This document shows, in pieces, positions 1 to 9,043 of a DNA stretch of 64,000 bases; the stretch's first letter is position 1; each line of letters opens with the position of its first letter. The position numbers and the translations under genes are program-made. The notes below the pieces were generated by a model. It had not been told where the DNA came from. It was given only the letters and a program-made list of their open reading frames with translations, and did no database searches. Source of the DNA: Rhodococcus sp. P1Y (GTDB taxonomy: Bacteria > Actinomycetota > Actinomycetes > Mycobacteriales > Mycobacteriaceae); NCBI RefSeq assembly GCF_003641205.1, contig NZ_CP032762.1:3782001-3846000 (forward strand), written 5' to 3'.

Positions 1-509
1 CCCGCACCAGCGATCAGGACACCGCCCGTCGGTACGTACCAGGTCCTGGTCAGCTTGATCGCCGCACGCCCCGGCTTCTCGTCGAGGGGCAGAATCATCG
101 CAAGGGTGCCTGCAATGAACAGGAAGAACAGGCCGACCAGAATGAAGTAGTGCGCCGGGTTGGCGAGCGGGCCCTCGTCACGACCTTGGCCGATGTGAAG
201 GCTGACATCCCAGATGAAACCCAGGAATGCCGTCAGAATTGTCGAGATGAACAGCACCAGGGGTAACGCGGCCCACCCCGGGAGGTTCGTCTTCGACCCG
301 GCGAAGTCGGCAAGTCGGCCCAACCAGGTGATACGGCGCGTGCGATGCAGAAAGGCGAGGTACAGCAGCCCCAGAGAGATGACGCCTGCCGCGGCGCTCA
401 TCGCAAAGACCTGGTCCAGAGCAGCACCGCCGCCCTGGCCCCCACTACCCTGGGCGACGAGGACGTCAGCCGCGTTGAGGTTACTGCGAGTAACACTTAT
501 CTCGGACAT
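1..509 (-). CDS. Integral membrane protein, 3' part cut off by window edge
   Basis: Reading the minus strand from an ATG at 509 gives an open frame to the window edge with no stop, about 169 residues. After a polar, Gly-rich N-terminus there are at least four hydrophobic segments, near residues 33-50, 80-98, 120-140 and 160 onward. A polar loop between the second and third contains a WDVSLHIG motif followed by RDEGP. The histidine-containing loop between helices would fit a metal- or heme-associated membrane protein, but I do not recognise the family. The 277 bases between this start and ndh hold no further gene I can support. Confidence 0.6.
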   Translation of the reverse strand, partial: MSEISVTRSNLNAADVLVAQGSGGQGGGAALDQVFAMSAAAGVISLGLLYLAFLHRTRRITWLGRLADFAGSKTNLPGWAALPLVLFISTILTAFLGFIWDVSLHIGQGRDEGPLANPAHYFILVGLFFLFIAGTLAMILPLDEKPGRAAIKLTRTWYVPTGGVLIAGA

Positions 510-786
510 GGTCAGAGTATGAACCGGACTGTGCCGATTTACCAGAGTTTCAAAAAAAATTCACCGCGCCGAGGGCGTTCACCGAGACGGATCTGAAGCG
601 ATACAGACGGCGTCGGCCTGCACTCCTGACCCCGAACGGGACTCTCTCCTCGGTCCTACCGCAGGTCAATCGAGGTCGGTACGCGGCTGGGCGTCGAAAC
701 CGATCATGACATGGGAACCTTGCGAAGACACCTGAATGCTCGGCGACTACCGTTGCAGCTACATCTCAATCTTTAGGGAGCAGGTA

Positions 787-2196
787 ATGAGCATCCAACC
801 GGTCGAATCGAAGCGTCATCGTGTCGTTGTCATCGGTTCCGGGTTCGGAGGTCTGTTCGGCGTCAAGGCGCTCAAGAAGGCCGACGTCGACATCACGCTG
901 GTAGCGAAGACCACCCACCACCTCTTTCAGCCCCTGCTGTACCAGGTTGCCACCGGCATCCTGTCCGTAGGTGAGATCGCCCCCACCACGCGCGTGATTC
1001 TGCGCAAGCAGAAGAACGCCGAAGTCTTGATGGGAGAGGTCCTCAACATCGACCTCGACGCCAAAACCGTCACCTCGAAGCTGCTCGAACGCATCACGGT
1101 GACCCCGTTCGACAGCCTCATCGTCGCTGCAGGTGCGCAGCAGTCGTACTTCGGCAACGATCACTTCGCCGAGTTTGCACCGGGAATGAAGACGATCGAC
1201 GACGCGCTCGAGCTCAGAGGTCGCATCCTCGGCGCGTTCGAACAGGCCGAGCTGTCCGACGATCAAGAAGAACGCGACCGCTTGATGACGTTCGTCGTCG
1301 TCGGCGCAGGCCCGACGGGTGTCGAACTGGCCGGTCAGATCGCCGAGCTCGCCGATCGCACGCTGGACGGCGCTTTCCGGAACATCGATCCGCGCGACGC
1401 ACGCGTCATCCTGCTCGATGCTGCTCCCGCTGTACTTCCCCCGATGGGCGAGAAGCTCGGCAAGAAGGCAGCTGACCGCCTCGAGAAGCTGGGCGTCGAA
1501 ATCCAGCTCAACGCAATGGTCACCGACGTGGACAACGACGGACTGACCGTCAAAGAGAAGGACGGAACCACCCGTCGCATCGAAGCTCAGTGCAAGGTGT
1601 GGTCGGCCGGTGTGCAGGGAAGCCCGCTCGGCAAGCAACTCGCCGACCAGTCCGGGTCCGAAACCGACCGGGCAGGTCGTGTCATCGTCGAACCGGATCT
1701 GACGGTCAAGGGTCACCCGAACGTGTTCGTCGTAGGCGACCTCATGCTGGTCAAGGACGTCCCGGGCATGGCGCAGGGCGCGATCCAGGGTGCCACCTAC
1801 GCGGCCAAGCAGATCAAGGCCACGCTCAAAGGTGAGGATCCGAGCCAGCGTCAGCCCTTCAAGTATTTCGACAAGGGCTCGATGGCCACGGTGTCTCGTT
1901 TCAACGCTGTGGCAAAAGTGGGCAAGCTCGAATTCGGCGGCTTCATCGCTTGGTTGATGTGGCTGGCGCTTCACCTGTACTACCTCGTCGGATATCGCAG
2001 CCGCATCACGACGGTGATCTCGTGGTTCGTCACGTTCCTCGGGCGTGGACGGGCACAGATGGCGTCGACCGAACAGCAGGTGTTCGCGCGGCTTGCCATC
2101 GAGCAACTCAATTCGATCGAAGCATCCGGTAGTCCCGGCGACAGTGAGGCCGGCCGGGAGGCCCGAGCCGATCAGGAAGCCAAAGCCGCCGGCTGA
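787..2196 (+). CDS. ndh: Type II NADH:quinone oxidoreductase
   Basis: Non-proton-pumping NADH dehydrogenase that passes electrons from NADH to menaquinone at the inner face of the membrane. The 469-residue protein has the FAD-binding GSGFGG at residues 17-22, a second dinucleotide fold (VVVGAGPTGVELAG) near 168-182, and the FAD-contacting VFVVGDLM near residue 315. A C-terminal hydrophobic stretch near 385-410 probably anchors it. An upstream in-frame ATG at 736 exists, but the ATG at 787 follows a good Shine-Dalgarno (AGGGAGCAGGTA) and leaves the usual short N-terminus. It converges on the ArsR gene with only 28 bases between. From memory, ndh is also next to the urease operon in M. tuberculosis (Rv1854c). 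Confidence 0.95.
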   Translation: MSIQPVESKRHRVVVIGSGFGGLFGVKALKKADVDITLVAKTTHHLFQPLLYQVATGILSVGEIAPTTRVILRKQKNAEVLMGEVLNIDLDAKTVTSKLLERITVTPFDSLIVAAGAQQSYFGNDHFAEFAPGMKTIDDALELRGRILGAFEQAELSDDQEERDRLMTFVVVGAGPTGVELAGQIAELADRTLDGAFRNIDPRDARVILLDAAPAVLPPMGEKLGKKAADRLEKLGVEIQLNAMVTDVDNDGLTVKEKDGTTRRIEAQCKVWSAGVQGSPLGKQLADQSGSETDRAGRVIVEPDLTVKGHPNVFVVGDLMLVKDVPGMAQGAIQGATYAAKQIKATLKGEDPSQRQPFKYFDKGSMATVSRFNAVAKVGKLEFGGFIAWLMWLALHLYYLVGYRSRITTVISWFVTFLGRGRAQMASTEQQVFARLAIEQLNSIEASGSPGDSEAGREARADQEAKAAG

Positions 2197-2224
2197 TTTC
2201 GGCGGTCGCGCAGATCCCTCGGCG

Positions 2225-2602
2225 TCACTCCTGCACGTGGTGTGCATGGGTGGCGCCGAGTTCGTGCAGCATGCTGTGCACGATGTCGTCGTCGAGTCGA
2301 TACGCCATCTTCTTGCCGTCGCGCTGCACAGCGACCCAGCCTTCGTTTCGTAGTAAACGCAGTGCGTGTGAGACCGAAGTCGCCGTCATGCCGAGCGCCA
2401 GCGACAGGTCGGTGACGCAGATACCCGGTGCGCGGTGCATACACAGCAAGATCCGTAGCCTCGTGGGATCTCCGAGGAGATCGAATCGCTGAACCCACTG
2501 GCTCAGGTCAGCGGCCGCGTCGAGCGCTGCGCGTGCCTGAGCCACGTGTTCGAAGTCGAAAGGGTCACCCGCACCGACCGCGTCGGCGTTCGGTCTCGTC
2601 AT
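2225..2602 (-). CDS. ArsR/SmtB-family metal-type regulator ending the urease operon
   Basis: A 125-residue winged-helix repressor. LLGDPTRLRILL starts the DNA-binding domain near residue 41, and the recognition helix (MTATSVSHALRLL) lies near 70-83. The last 20 residues are rich in histidine: Asp106, His109, His119 and His122 are spaced much like the alpha-5 metal site of NmtR/KmtR-type nickel/cobalt sensors. Its start overlaps the ureD stop by four bases (ATGA), so it is co-translated with the urease genes. That context suggests it senses nickel and controls urease or nickel supply; this is inference. Other divalent metals are possible. Confidence 0.88.
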   Translation of the reverse strand: MTRPNADAVGAGDPFDFEHVAQARAALDAAADLSQWVQRFDLLGDPTRLRILLCMHRAPGICVTDLSLALGMTATSVSHALRLLRNEGWVAVQRDGKKMAYRLDDDIVHSMLHELGATHAHHVQE

Positions 2603-3261
2603 AAGCCCAACGCTAGTGTGTCCAGTCTCCGTCCGGTCGACGTCGACAGACTTCCACCGGCGGCCAGCGGCATCCGAACCCAGGAGGGGCCGGTCTCCGG
2701 ACCGCGCACATCTGGGTAGACCACCGAGCTCGACAACGCCATGGGTGCAGAAATCACGTCGTTACCCACCGTGCCGAAACCGAGTTCGACCCGGTGACGG
2801 AGATGTGGTCGGCCGTCGACGTCGGAGTGCATGGTTCCCCGCCATCGGCCCGCTGCCTCGCCGACGCGACCGATCTGGACGCGCTCGCGAAAGCGGACCG
2901 ACGCCGACGAAGCGAACCTCAATGTGGACGTGGTGTCGTGCTCGGCATCCGACGCAACGATCATCGGCTCCGGGTCGAACACCAGAACCCCACCCTCCTC
3001 GACGGCAAACGACCACCGCGATCTCGAATCTCGACTCGATGAGCTCGGTAGCGCAATGGAGGCTGCGACACTGCGGACAGTCAGACGGGCACCGACGCCG
3101 ACGACGATGTCGATGGTCATGTCGTCACCGCCCAGCGGGGTCGCAGCGGTACCGATCAGGTGAACGGTGTCGGGACCAGTCAGTCGCGCCGAGAGCCCTC
3201 CGCGTGCTGTGATCCGCGGACTTCTATGTGCACTCGCAACGATGGTGAGCTCAGTGCGCAT
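2599..3261 (-). CDS. ureD: Urease accessory protein UreD
   Basis: Scaffold protein of the UreDFG complex that binds apo-urease and helps place the two nickel ions and the bridging carbamate. The 220-residue sequence carries UreD features: [20 protein letters not shown] near residues 27-46 (the conserved PLGGD element), a FDPEP motif near 94, and [10 protein letters not shown] near 122. It lies last among the urease genes, overlaps the end of ureG by 11 bases, and its stop overlaps the ArsR start. It is shorter than the roughly 270 residues of enterobacterial UreD but close to mycobacterial UreD in length. Confidence 0.92.
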   Translation of the reverse strand: MRTELTIVASAHRSPRITARGGLSARLTGPDTVHLIGTAATPLGGDDMTIDIVVGVGARLTVRSVAASIALPSSSSRDSRSRWSFAVEEGGVLVFDPEPMIVASDAEHDTTSTLRFASSASVRFRERVQIGRVGEAAGRWRGTMHSDVDGRPHLRHRVELGFGTVGNDVISAPMALSSSVVYPDVRGPETGPSWVRMPLAAGGSLSTSTGRRLDTLALGL

Positions 3262-3952
3262 CGGCCGTGGCCGTCTCCTTCAACTGCGTGCGTACCCATT
3301 CGAGGACCAACGTCGCAGCCGGATCGTCGGTCAGCGAGATGAGAGCCGTCGGACGTCCCTCGCGAACTCTGACGGCGTCGTTTTCCATGACTGTGAGGTC
3401 GGCGCCGACGTACGGCGCGAGGTCGGTCTTGTTGATGACCAACAAATCCGAGAACGTAACTCCCGGACCGCCCTTCCTCGGCACCTTGTCTCCACCGGCG
3501 ACATCGACGACGAAGATCTGAACATCGATCAGCCCTGACGAGAACGTGGCTGTCAGGTTGTCGCCACCCGACTCGACGAGTATGAGGTCGAGCGGCGGGT
3601 TGACGTCGACGAGGTCGTCGATCGCGTCGAGGTTCGCAGTGATGTCGTCACGAATCGCGGTATGAGGGCATCCGCCAGTTTGAACAGCGGTGATGCGTTC
3701 GTCCGGCAGAACGGCGTGTCTGCGAAGGAAGTCCGCGTCTTCGGTTGTGTAGATGTCGTTCGTGAGCACACCGAGCGACAGTTCTTCGCGTAGTTCACGG
3801 CACAGTGCGGCAACCAACGCGGTCTTTCCCGAGCCGACGGGGCCTCCGATGCCGATACGGAGTGCTTCACCCGGCACACGTGTGCGCTTCGGGCGATCGT
3901 GGCTGTGACTGTGGGGCTCTCCATCGATCAGATGCGGAGGCATAGTTGTCAC
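3251..3952 (-). CDS. ureG: Urease accessory GTPase UreG
   Basis: SIMIBI-class GTPase that delivers nickel to urease in a GTP-dependent step. The 233-residue protein has the P-loop GPVGSGKT near residues 37-44, the metal-binding CPH motif within [12 protein letters not shown] near 92-103, an ESGGDNL element near 127 and the base-specificity motif NKTD near 172. The N-terminus is His-rich (HSHSHD near 14-19), which may hold extra nickel. AAAGGTGA lies five bases ahead of the ATG at 3952; a second Met three codons on is the alternative start. It follows ureF by 30 bases. Confidence 0.96.
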   Translation of the reverse strand: MTTMPPHLIDGEPHSHSHDRPKRTRVPGEALRIGIGGPVGSGKTALVAALCRELREELSLGVLTNDIYTTEDADFLRRHAVLPDERITAVQTGGCPHTAIRDDITANLDAIDDLVDVNPPLDLILVESGGDNLTATFSSGLIDVQIFVVDVAGGDKVPRKGGPGVTFSDLLVINKTDLAPYVGADLTVMENDAVRVREGRPTALISLTDDPAATLVLEWVRTQLKETATADAH

Positions 3953-3982
3953 CTTTCGAAATTCGTTGTGTGAGTGTGAACT

Positions 3983-4639
3983 TCAGGATACGAACAGGGG
4001 TCTTTCGCGTATGACATGAGACTCGGCAAGAACGTCGAGCAGTGGGTCCGACAGATCGACCAAGCCAGGGAGACCGGAACATACCTGGTCGGTCACTTCG
4101 TCGCAGATGCTTGCCAGTCGCAGCGTGCACGCGGCGACGTCCGAGGGGTCGAGAGCGAGCAGCCTCTGTGCTGCAATGGCAGATCCGGTCATGCTCGTGT
4201 AGATCTGAATCGACGCGATGTCGTGTCCGGACAGACCGGCTACCCGGCCGACCATTCCGGCCACCACCGCGAGGTGGGGCTTTCTTGCCAGTTCCGACCA
4301 CGCCTCCCCCGACCAGCTGACGGCAGCGAGACGAAGCAGGCCACGCCCCTGTGCCCGCGACGCGGCACGCGCCGCGGGTGACGGGGTCCTGGCATCGCAC
4401 TCGGCATCGGCATCGGTTGTGGACACCGTCGATGTACAGACGGCCGCTGCGATGGACGCTGCCACTGCCCCCGTAGTTCGGATTCGCCTCAGCAGGAACG
4501 CTTCGACCGTCGCGACATCGCGGACAAGGCCCTGTGCAATGGCCTCCTCCACTCCCCCGGAATGAACGTGTCCGCCGGTGGGAAGACGCGAGTCTGCCAA
4601 CGTCAAGATCGTCGACACCTTCGTGATCGCAGCACTCAA
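3983..4639 (-). CDS. ureF: Urease accessory protein UreF
   Basis: Partner of UreD and UreG in nickel insertion. The [18 protein letters not shown] motif near the N-terminus is diagnostic, and the ending [13 protein letters not shown] tail (ERPLFVS) matches actinobacterial UreF. I chose the TTG at 4639 because TTGA overlaps the ureC stop, giving coupled translation with an AAAGG ahead of it. A GTG at 4618 would give 211 residues, which equals the mycobacterial length as I recall it, and is about equally plausible. In-frame sequence continues upstream inside ureC but is not UreF-like. Confidence 0.9.
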   Translation of the reverse strand: MSAAITKVSTILTLADSRLPTGGHVHSGGVEEAIAQGLVRDVATVEAFLLRRIRTTGAVAASIAAAVCTSTVSTTDADAECDARTPSPAARAASRAQGRGLLRLAAVSWSGEAWSELARKPHLAVVAGMVGRVAGLSGHDIASIQIYTSMTGSAIAAQRLLALDPSDVAACTLRLASICDEVTDQVCSGLPGLVDLSDPLLDVLAESHVIRERPLFVS

Positions 4640-6357
4640 AAGAGAAAATACCTTTGAGCCATGGGCAATTCGCTTGCCGGTTGCTCCGCCCACACTTCGC
4701 CGTCGATCTTGACCGTGAACGAGTCCGGATCGACTTCGATCCTCGGCTGTGCGTCGTTGAGCGGCATGTCGGCCTTCCCTACCGACCGAACGTTGCCGAC
4801 CGCGACCAGGCGGCGTTCGCAATTCAAACGATCGGCGAGCCCGTCCTCGATGGCCTGCGGCGACACGAAGTGCACGGAAGTGGCAGCCGCTGCTTTGGCG
4901 GATGCCCCGAACATCGGACGCGGCAGTTCAGGCTGGGGAGTCGGGATGGATGCGTTGGCATCGCCCATCTGAGCCCAGGCAATCATGCCGCCCTTGATGA
5001 CTGCGTGGGGGCGCACGCCGAAGAATGCCGGATCCCACAGCACGAGATCGGCGAGCTTGCCCGGTTCGATCGATCCGATCTCATGTTCGAGTCCGTGCGC
5101 GACCGCTGGGCAGATGGTGTACTTGGCCACGTATCGCATGACCCGATTGTTGTCTGCGCGCACGTCGCCGGCGAGCAGTCCCCGACGCTTTTTCATCACG
5201 TGCGCCGTCTGCCACGTCCTCAGTACCACTTCACCGATACGACCCATTGCCTGCGCGTCGCTGCCGATCATCGAGATCGCGCCCATGTCATGAAGAAGGT
5301 CCTCGGCGGCGATCGTAGACGGTCTGATGCGACTCTCGGCGAACGCGAGGTCCTCGGGGATGGACGGACTCAGATGATGGCAGACCATCAGCATGTCGAG
5401 ATGCTCGTCGAGGGTGTTCACGGTGTGCGGCCGAGTCGGATTCGTCGAACTCGGCAGCACGTTCCCGTACGACGCGACCGTGATGATGTCCGGTGCGTGC
5501 CCGCCGCCCGCACCTTCGGTGTGGTACGCGTGGATTCCGCGTCCTGCGATCGCATCGAGGGTGCTTTCGACGAAGCCCGCCTCGTTCAACGTATCCGAGT
5601 GCAAAGCTGCCTGCACTCCCGCGGCCTCGCACACTTCGAGGCATGCATCGATCGCTGCCGGTGTCGATCCCCAGTCCTCGTGGAGTTTGAAACCCGAAGC
5701 GCCCGCCCGTAATTGCTCCCACATGGCGTCACGGCTCACAGTGTTGCCTTTGCCGAGCAGCACGATGTTCATCGGCCAGTCGTCGAGGGCTTCGAGCATT
5801 CGCGACAGGTGCCACGCCCCAGGGGTGACAGTTGTTGCCTTGCTTCCTTCCGCTGGACCGGTTCCGCCACCGATGAGAGTCGTGATGCCTCCACCGAGCG
5901 CTTCGTCCATGATCTGCGGACAGATGAAATGGACGTGGCAGTCGATTCCGCCCGCTGTCACAATCTTTCCGTTGCCAGCGATGATCTCGGTCGACGGACC
6001 TATGACTAGGTCCGGATGCACGCCGTTCATCGTGTCCGGGTTGCCGGCCTTGCCGAGCGCAACGATTCGACCATCCCGAATCCCGATGTCGGCCTTGATT
6101 ATTCCCCAGTAGTCGACGACGACCACTCCGGTGATGACGGTATCGGGAGCGCCGTCTGCGCGCGTTGCCCTCGACTGCCCCATCGACTCTCGGATCACCT
6201 TTCCACCGCCGAACACTGCCTCCTCACCGGCGAGGCCCGGTCCACCGCTCCGATCCTCGGTGATCTCGATCAATAGATCGGTGTCGGCGAGTCGGATTCG
6301 GTCACCTGTGGTCGGGCCGAACAACTGCGCATAGCGAGACCGGCTCAAGTGGGCCAT
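4636..6357 (-). CDS. ureC: Urease alpha subunit, catalytic
   Basis: Catalytic subunit hydrolysing urea to ammonia and carbamate with two Ni ions. At 573 residues it is of normal length. All active-site elements are readable: the [12 protein letters not shown] metal-binding His pair near 136, the carbamylated lysine in GFKLHEDWG near 220, the HSDTLNE and [13 protein letters not shown] nickel His residues near 247 and 272, the flap [11 protein letters not shown] with the catalytic His near 324, and the metal Asp in GSDAQAMGR near 363. The ATG overlaps the ureAB stop by one base and the stop overlaps the ureF start. Confidence 0.98.
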   Translation of the reverse strand: MAHLSRSRYAQLFGPTTGDRIRLADTDLLIEITEDRSGGPGLAGEEAVFGGGKVIRESMGQSRATRADGAPDTVITGVVVVDYWGIIKADIGIRDGRIVALGKAGNPDTMNGVHPDLVIGPSTEIIAGNGKIVTAGGIDCHVHFICPQIMDEALGGGITTLIGGGTGPAEGSKATTVTPGAWHLSRMLEALDDWPMNIVLLGKGNTVSRDAMWEQLRAGASGFKLHEDWGSTPAAIDACLEVCEAAGVQAALHSDTLNEAGFVESTLDAIAGRGIHAYHTEGAGGGHAPDIITVASYGNVLPSSTNPTRPHTVNTLDEHLDMLMVCHHLSPSIPEDLAFAESRIRPSTIAAEDLLHDMGAISMIGSDAQAMGRIGEVVLRTWQTAHVMKKRRGLLAGDVRADNNRVMRYVAKYTICPAVAHGLEHEIGSIEPGKLADLVLWDPAFFGVRPHAVIKGGMIAWAQMGDANASIPTPQPELPRPMFGASAKAAAATSVHFVSPQAIEDGLADRLNCERRLVAVGNVRSVGKADMPLNDAQPRIEVDPDSFTVKIDGEVWAEQPASELPMAQRYFLF

Positions 6358-6989
6358 CAGGCATCCAACTTTCCAGGAGGGTTCGAGCTCAGGCCGTAGA
6401 CCTCGCGGGTGCCGCCGAGCGGGACGAGATCGACTGTCATGGGGATTCCGGGTTCGAAACGAACCGCCGTCCCGGCCGGAATGTCGAGGCGTCGTCCGTA
6501 CGCGCGCGAACGCTCGTAGGCCAGTGCATCGTTCGCCTGGGGAAAGTGAACGTGACTTCCTACCTGCACCGGACGATCTCCGGTATTGACCACTTCGAGG
6601 GTGACGACGTCGGCACCCTCGTTGATTTCGATCGACCCCTCGGCGGCGATGACCTCGCCGGGGACCAGGTGTCCGTCTCCGCGCTTGGGTGAGATGGGCT
6701 CGTGAACCGTGATGAGCTTGGTTCCGTCCGGGAACGTGGCTTCGACCTGCACTTCAGGAAGTAGCTCCGGCACACCGCTGATCACGTCGTCGGCCGTCAA
6801 GACCTCGCGCCCCGACGACATCAGATCAGCAACCGACCGTCCGTCGCGGGCACCCTCGAGCAGGTGGTCGGTGATGAGAGCCACGGATTCCGGGTGGTTG
6901 AGCAGAAGCCCGCGGGATTTACGCCTGCGGGCCAGATCGGCTGCGTAGCTGAGGAGCAGTCGGTCCTGCTCGTGGGGAGTCAGCCGCAT
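6357..6989 (-). CDS. ureAB: Fused urease gamma-beta subunit
   Basis: One 210-residue chain joins two urease structural subunits that are separate in many bacteria. Residues 1-100 are UreA-like ([13 protein letters not shown] at the start, NHPE near 36, LLEGARDG near 47). Residues from about 101 to the end are UreB-like ([31 protein letters not shown]). The ATG at 6989 follows GGAGA with a five-base spacer and matches the usual UreA N-terminus; an in-frame ATG four codons upstream is less likely. It is the first gene of the operon. I see no clear promoter in the 109 bases upstream. Confidence 0.94.
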   Translation of the reverse strand: MRLTPHEQDRLLLSYAADLARRRKSRGLLLNHPESVALITDHLLEGARDGRSVADLMSSGREVLTADDVISGVPELLPEVQVEATFPDGTKLITVHEPISPKRGDGHLVPGEVIAAEGSIEINEGADVVTLEVVNTGDRPVQVGSHVHFPQANDALAYERSRAYGRRLDIPAGTAVRFEPGIPMTVDLVPLGGTREVYGLSSNPPGKLDA

Positions 6990-7098
6990 CGGGATCTCCA
7001 TCTGTTCATCGCTCGTACACTTCGTTCGACACCGACGCTAATACTGACATGGTTCCGGCTTTCGAGCAGCGGAGAGGAACGACGCAGCGGCACTCGGG

Positions 7099-8370
7099 TC
7101 AGACGAGCGGGCCCCCGACCGTGCGAGTGAGCAAGCCTTGCAGCACGTCCCGAGTGATCGAGCTCGACACTTCCTGTAGGTCCTGCTCCGTCGTCGCTCC
7201 ACAGTCGAGTCCGCGCACGAGTACGGCGGCAAGTGCTTGTGCGGTGGCAGGCTCGTCCATCATTCCGCCCGACGCGCTGTCGAGATACGCCGCGACTCTC
7301 GACGCTGCGGTCGGCATAGCCGTCCGGAAGAACGCAAGCGTTGCAGTCCACCGGGTGGCCAAATGCGACGGGTGCATATCCCAACCCTGGTAGAAACCCC
7401 GCTCGAGCGAGCGTGTGACCAAGTCGAAGTGGCGTCGAGTGGCCGCGTCGACCTGGTCCTGTGATCCCGACGGCACGACCTGGGTGGATCCATCACACAC
7501 CCAGACGCCCGTCTGCGCTGCTGCAACGAGCATGACGTTCTTGGCGTGGTCGGCGACCGGATGCGCCAAAGACTGATGCGCAGAGGTGATTCCGCACGCA
7601 GCGCTGTAGTCGTAGGTCCCGTAATGCAGTGATGTGCAGCGCCCGTCGGCACGGTGAAGCGCCGCTGCCAACGTCGCCGACCCGTCCGACCCGATGATGG
7701 CCTGGGGGCTTTCGATCTGAAGCTCGAATCGAAGCGACCGCTCGTCCAGTCCGTGTGCGCGCTCGATTTCTTCGCACAACGCGACCACGGCGTCGACCTG
7801 CTCGACCGCACGCAGCTTGGGCACGGTGAAAACGAATCCGTCCGGCACTCCGCCGGCGCCGTCCAATACGAGTTCGAGAGTCCGGAATCCCCGTCGTCGT
7901 TCGTGCGGCGCGAGCCCTTTGGATCTGATTCCCAGCCACTCCGGGCCCGAAGTTTCGGACGACAGGGCCGCGAGCACCTGGCCCGCCAGTCGTGCGTGAC
8001 GGTCCTCGACCTCGTCGCTTCTCCACCCGTATCCGTCTTCGAAGTCGATTCGTAGATCCTGAATGGGTCTCCGCGCGAGCGTCTCTCGGACCGTCTGCAA
8101 CACCCCCGACGAATCGAGTGACGCGAACAGGTCGGGGTTGGATTCGATCGACGTCAGTGCGGAATCACCCCACTCACCCGGGACATCTACTGACGCAACG
8201 GAAGCCGGAATGTAGACCGTGTGAATCGGCTGACCGCCGATCTTGTCACCCGGGAAGTCGCGCGCGAGGGCCGCATCGACCGGATCGAGAATGCCTTCGA
8301 TGCGCAGACGCGCCGGTTCACTCAAGCGTGCCGGAGCGGATTCGGGTTCCTGGGATGGAATGTTGCTCAC
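7099..8370 (-). CDS. HpcH/HpaI-like aldolase family protein (DUF6986 type)
   Basis: A 423-residue protein with the fold signature of citrate-lyase-beta/HpcH aldolases: LRIDFEDGYG near 103 (acidic metal ligands), FELQIESPQAI near 210 (the catalytic Glu stretch), LHYGTYDYSAACG near 240 and the QGWDMHPSHL segment near 340, which typically closes the active site. It probably cleaves or forms a carbon-carbon bond next to a carboxylate with Mg2+, but the substrate is unknown. The GTG at 8370 was chosen because upstream in-frame sequence is shadow coding of the thioesterase gene, which ends four bases before it. It precedes urease on the same strand, so a role in ureide or purine nitrogen use is possible but unproven. 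Confidence 0.72.
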   Translation of the reverse strand: MSNIPSQEPESAPARLSEPARLRIEGILDPVDAALARDFPGDKIGGQPIHTVYIPASVASVDVPGEWGDSALTSIESNPDLFASLDSSGVLQTVRETLARRPIQDLRIDFEDGYGWRSDEVEDRHARLAGQVLAALSSETSGPEWLGIRSKGLAPHERRRGFRTLELVLDGAGGVPDGFVFTVPKLRAVEQVDAVVALCEEIERAHGLDERSLRFELQIESPQAIIGSDGSATLAAALHRADGRCTSLHYGTYDYSAACGITSAHQSLAHPVADHAKNVMLVAAAQTGVWVCDGSTQVVPSGSQDQVDAATRRHFDLVTRSLERGFYQGWDMHPSHLATRWTATLAFFRTAMPTAASRVAAYLDSASGGMMDEPATAQALAAVLVRGLDCGATTEQDLQEVSSSITRDVLQGLLTRTVGGPLV

Positions 8371-8374
8371 TTCC

Positions 8375-8833
8375 CTAGTGTCCCAGAGTCCCGGTGTCCA
8401 CGATGTTCGCGAGACGAACCTTCCCTTGTGCGACGTGCTTTCCGGCTTCGTTCGTGATGTCCACCTGCCACAACTGTTGGGTCCGACCGCGATGAATCGG
8501 CAGCGCTTCGGCAGTGAGTCGGCCCTCCCTCGACGCGCGAAGGAAATCGGTGTTGTTGTTGACGCCGACGACATGCCCGCGGTCGCCGAGCCAGACTGAC
8601 CCGCCGATGCTCGCCAACGACTCGACGACCGCGCACAGAACACCGCCGTGCATGATTCCTGCGGGTTGGTGAAGAGCCGGCGTCACCTCCCAGGTGGCAC
8701 GCACGCGATCGCCGCTCACCTCGGTGTACTGGAGGCCGATCGCTCCATCGAATCCTTTGGCGCAGAGTGCGGTCATCGCCGAGGGGTCGAGTGCGTCGAG
8801 GGTCGCATCGTCGCGGTTGCCGGTCTCGCTCAT
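8375..8833 (-). CDS. PaaI-family hotdog thioesterase
   Basis: A 152-residue single hotdog-domain protein, probably an acyl-CoA or aryl-CoA thioesterase. Seen: QPAGIMHGGVLCAVVES near residues 59-75, the central helix with the HGG motif, followed by GSVWLGD and VGVNNNTDFLR, which form the second half of the active site. AGGAGGACCG precedes the ATG at 8833, so the longer in-frame extension is not used. It sits directly upstream of the aldolase gene (gap four bases). From memory it corresponds to Rv1847, next to the urease operon in M. tuberculosis. Confidence 0.88.
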   Translation of the reverse strand: MSETGNRDDATLDALDPSAMTALCAKGFDGAIGLQYTEVSGDRVRATWEVTPALHQPAGIMHGGVLCAVVESLASIGGSVWLGDRGHVVGVNNNTDFLRASREGRLTAEALPIHRGRTQQLWQVDITNEAGKHVAQGKVRLANIVDTGTLGH

Positions 8834-8911
8834 CGGTCCTCCTGATCTGCGCACCGAAGGTGCGCGCGGGTGATGCCAACCAGGACTACACGAGGACTCG
8901 AGCGAGAAAAT

Positions 8912-8949
8912 CGGCGGGCCCCGCATTCGTGAGAATGCGAGGCCCGCCG
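8912..8949 (-). terminator. Strong hairpin terminator for the minus-strand iron gene
   Basis: Nine plus seven paired bases around one C/A mismatch, with a four-base GTGA loop (CGGCGGGCC...GGCCCGCCG). Read on the minus strand the hairpin is followed by ATTTTCTC, a U-rich tail. It lies downstream of the FhuF-like gene and separates it from the thioesterase operon. Confidence 0.75.
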
Positions 8950-9014
8950 TGGCAAGGACCGGGAGTCACTGCAGCCCTCAGGACTCCGGCGCGATCCGTT
9001 GGTACCTGTTTATC

Positions 9015-9033
9015 GTAGGCTTGCCTTACTTCC
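9015..9033. promoter_or_regulatory. Iron-box-like sequence of unclear role
   Basis: GTAGGCTTGCCTTACTTCC matches the IdeR/DtxR consensus TWAGGTWAGSCTWACCTWA at about 13 of 19 positions. It lies just past the stop of the FhuF-like gene and upstream of the terminator, a place where a repressor site has no obvious target except read-through or the distant thioesterase gene. Confidence 0.25.
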
Positions 9034-9043
9034 TTTGCAAGGG

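Noticed and set aside
766..2247. A 493-codon open frame antisense to ndh
   Set aside because: It is the high-GC shadow of ndh, with no domain, no Shine-Dalgarno and low-quality composition. Similar long antisense frames over ureC, gcvP, gnd and the helicases were rejected for the same reason.
8912..8949. tRNA-like cloverleaf or attachment site
   Set aside because: It is a simple long hairpin with a U-rich tail on the minus strand, best explained as a terminator.
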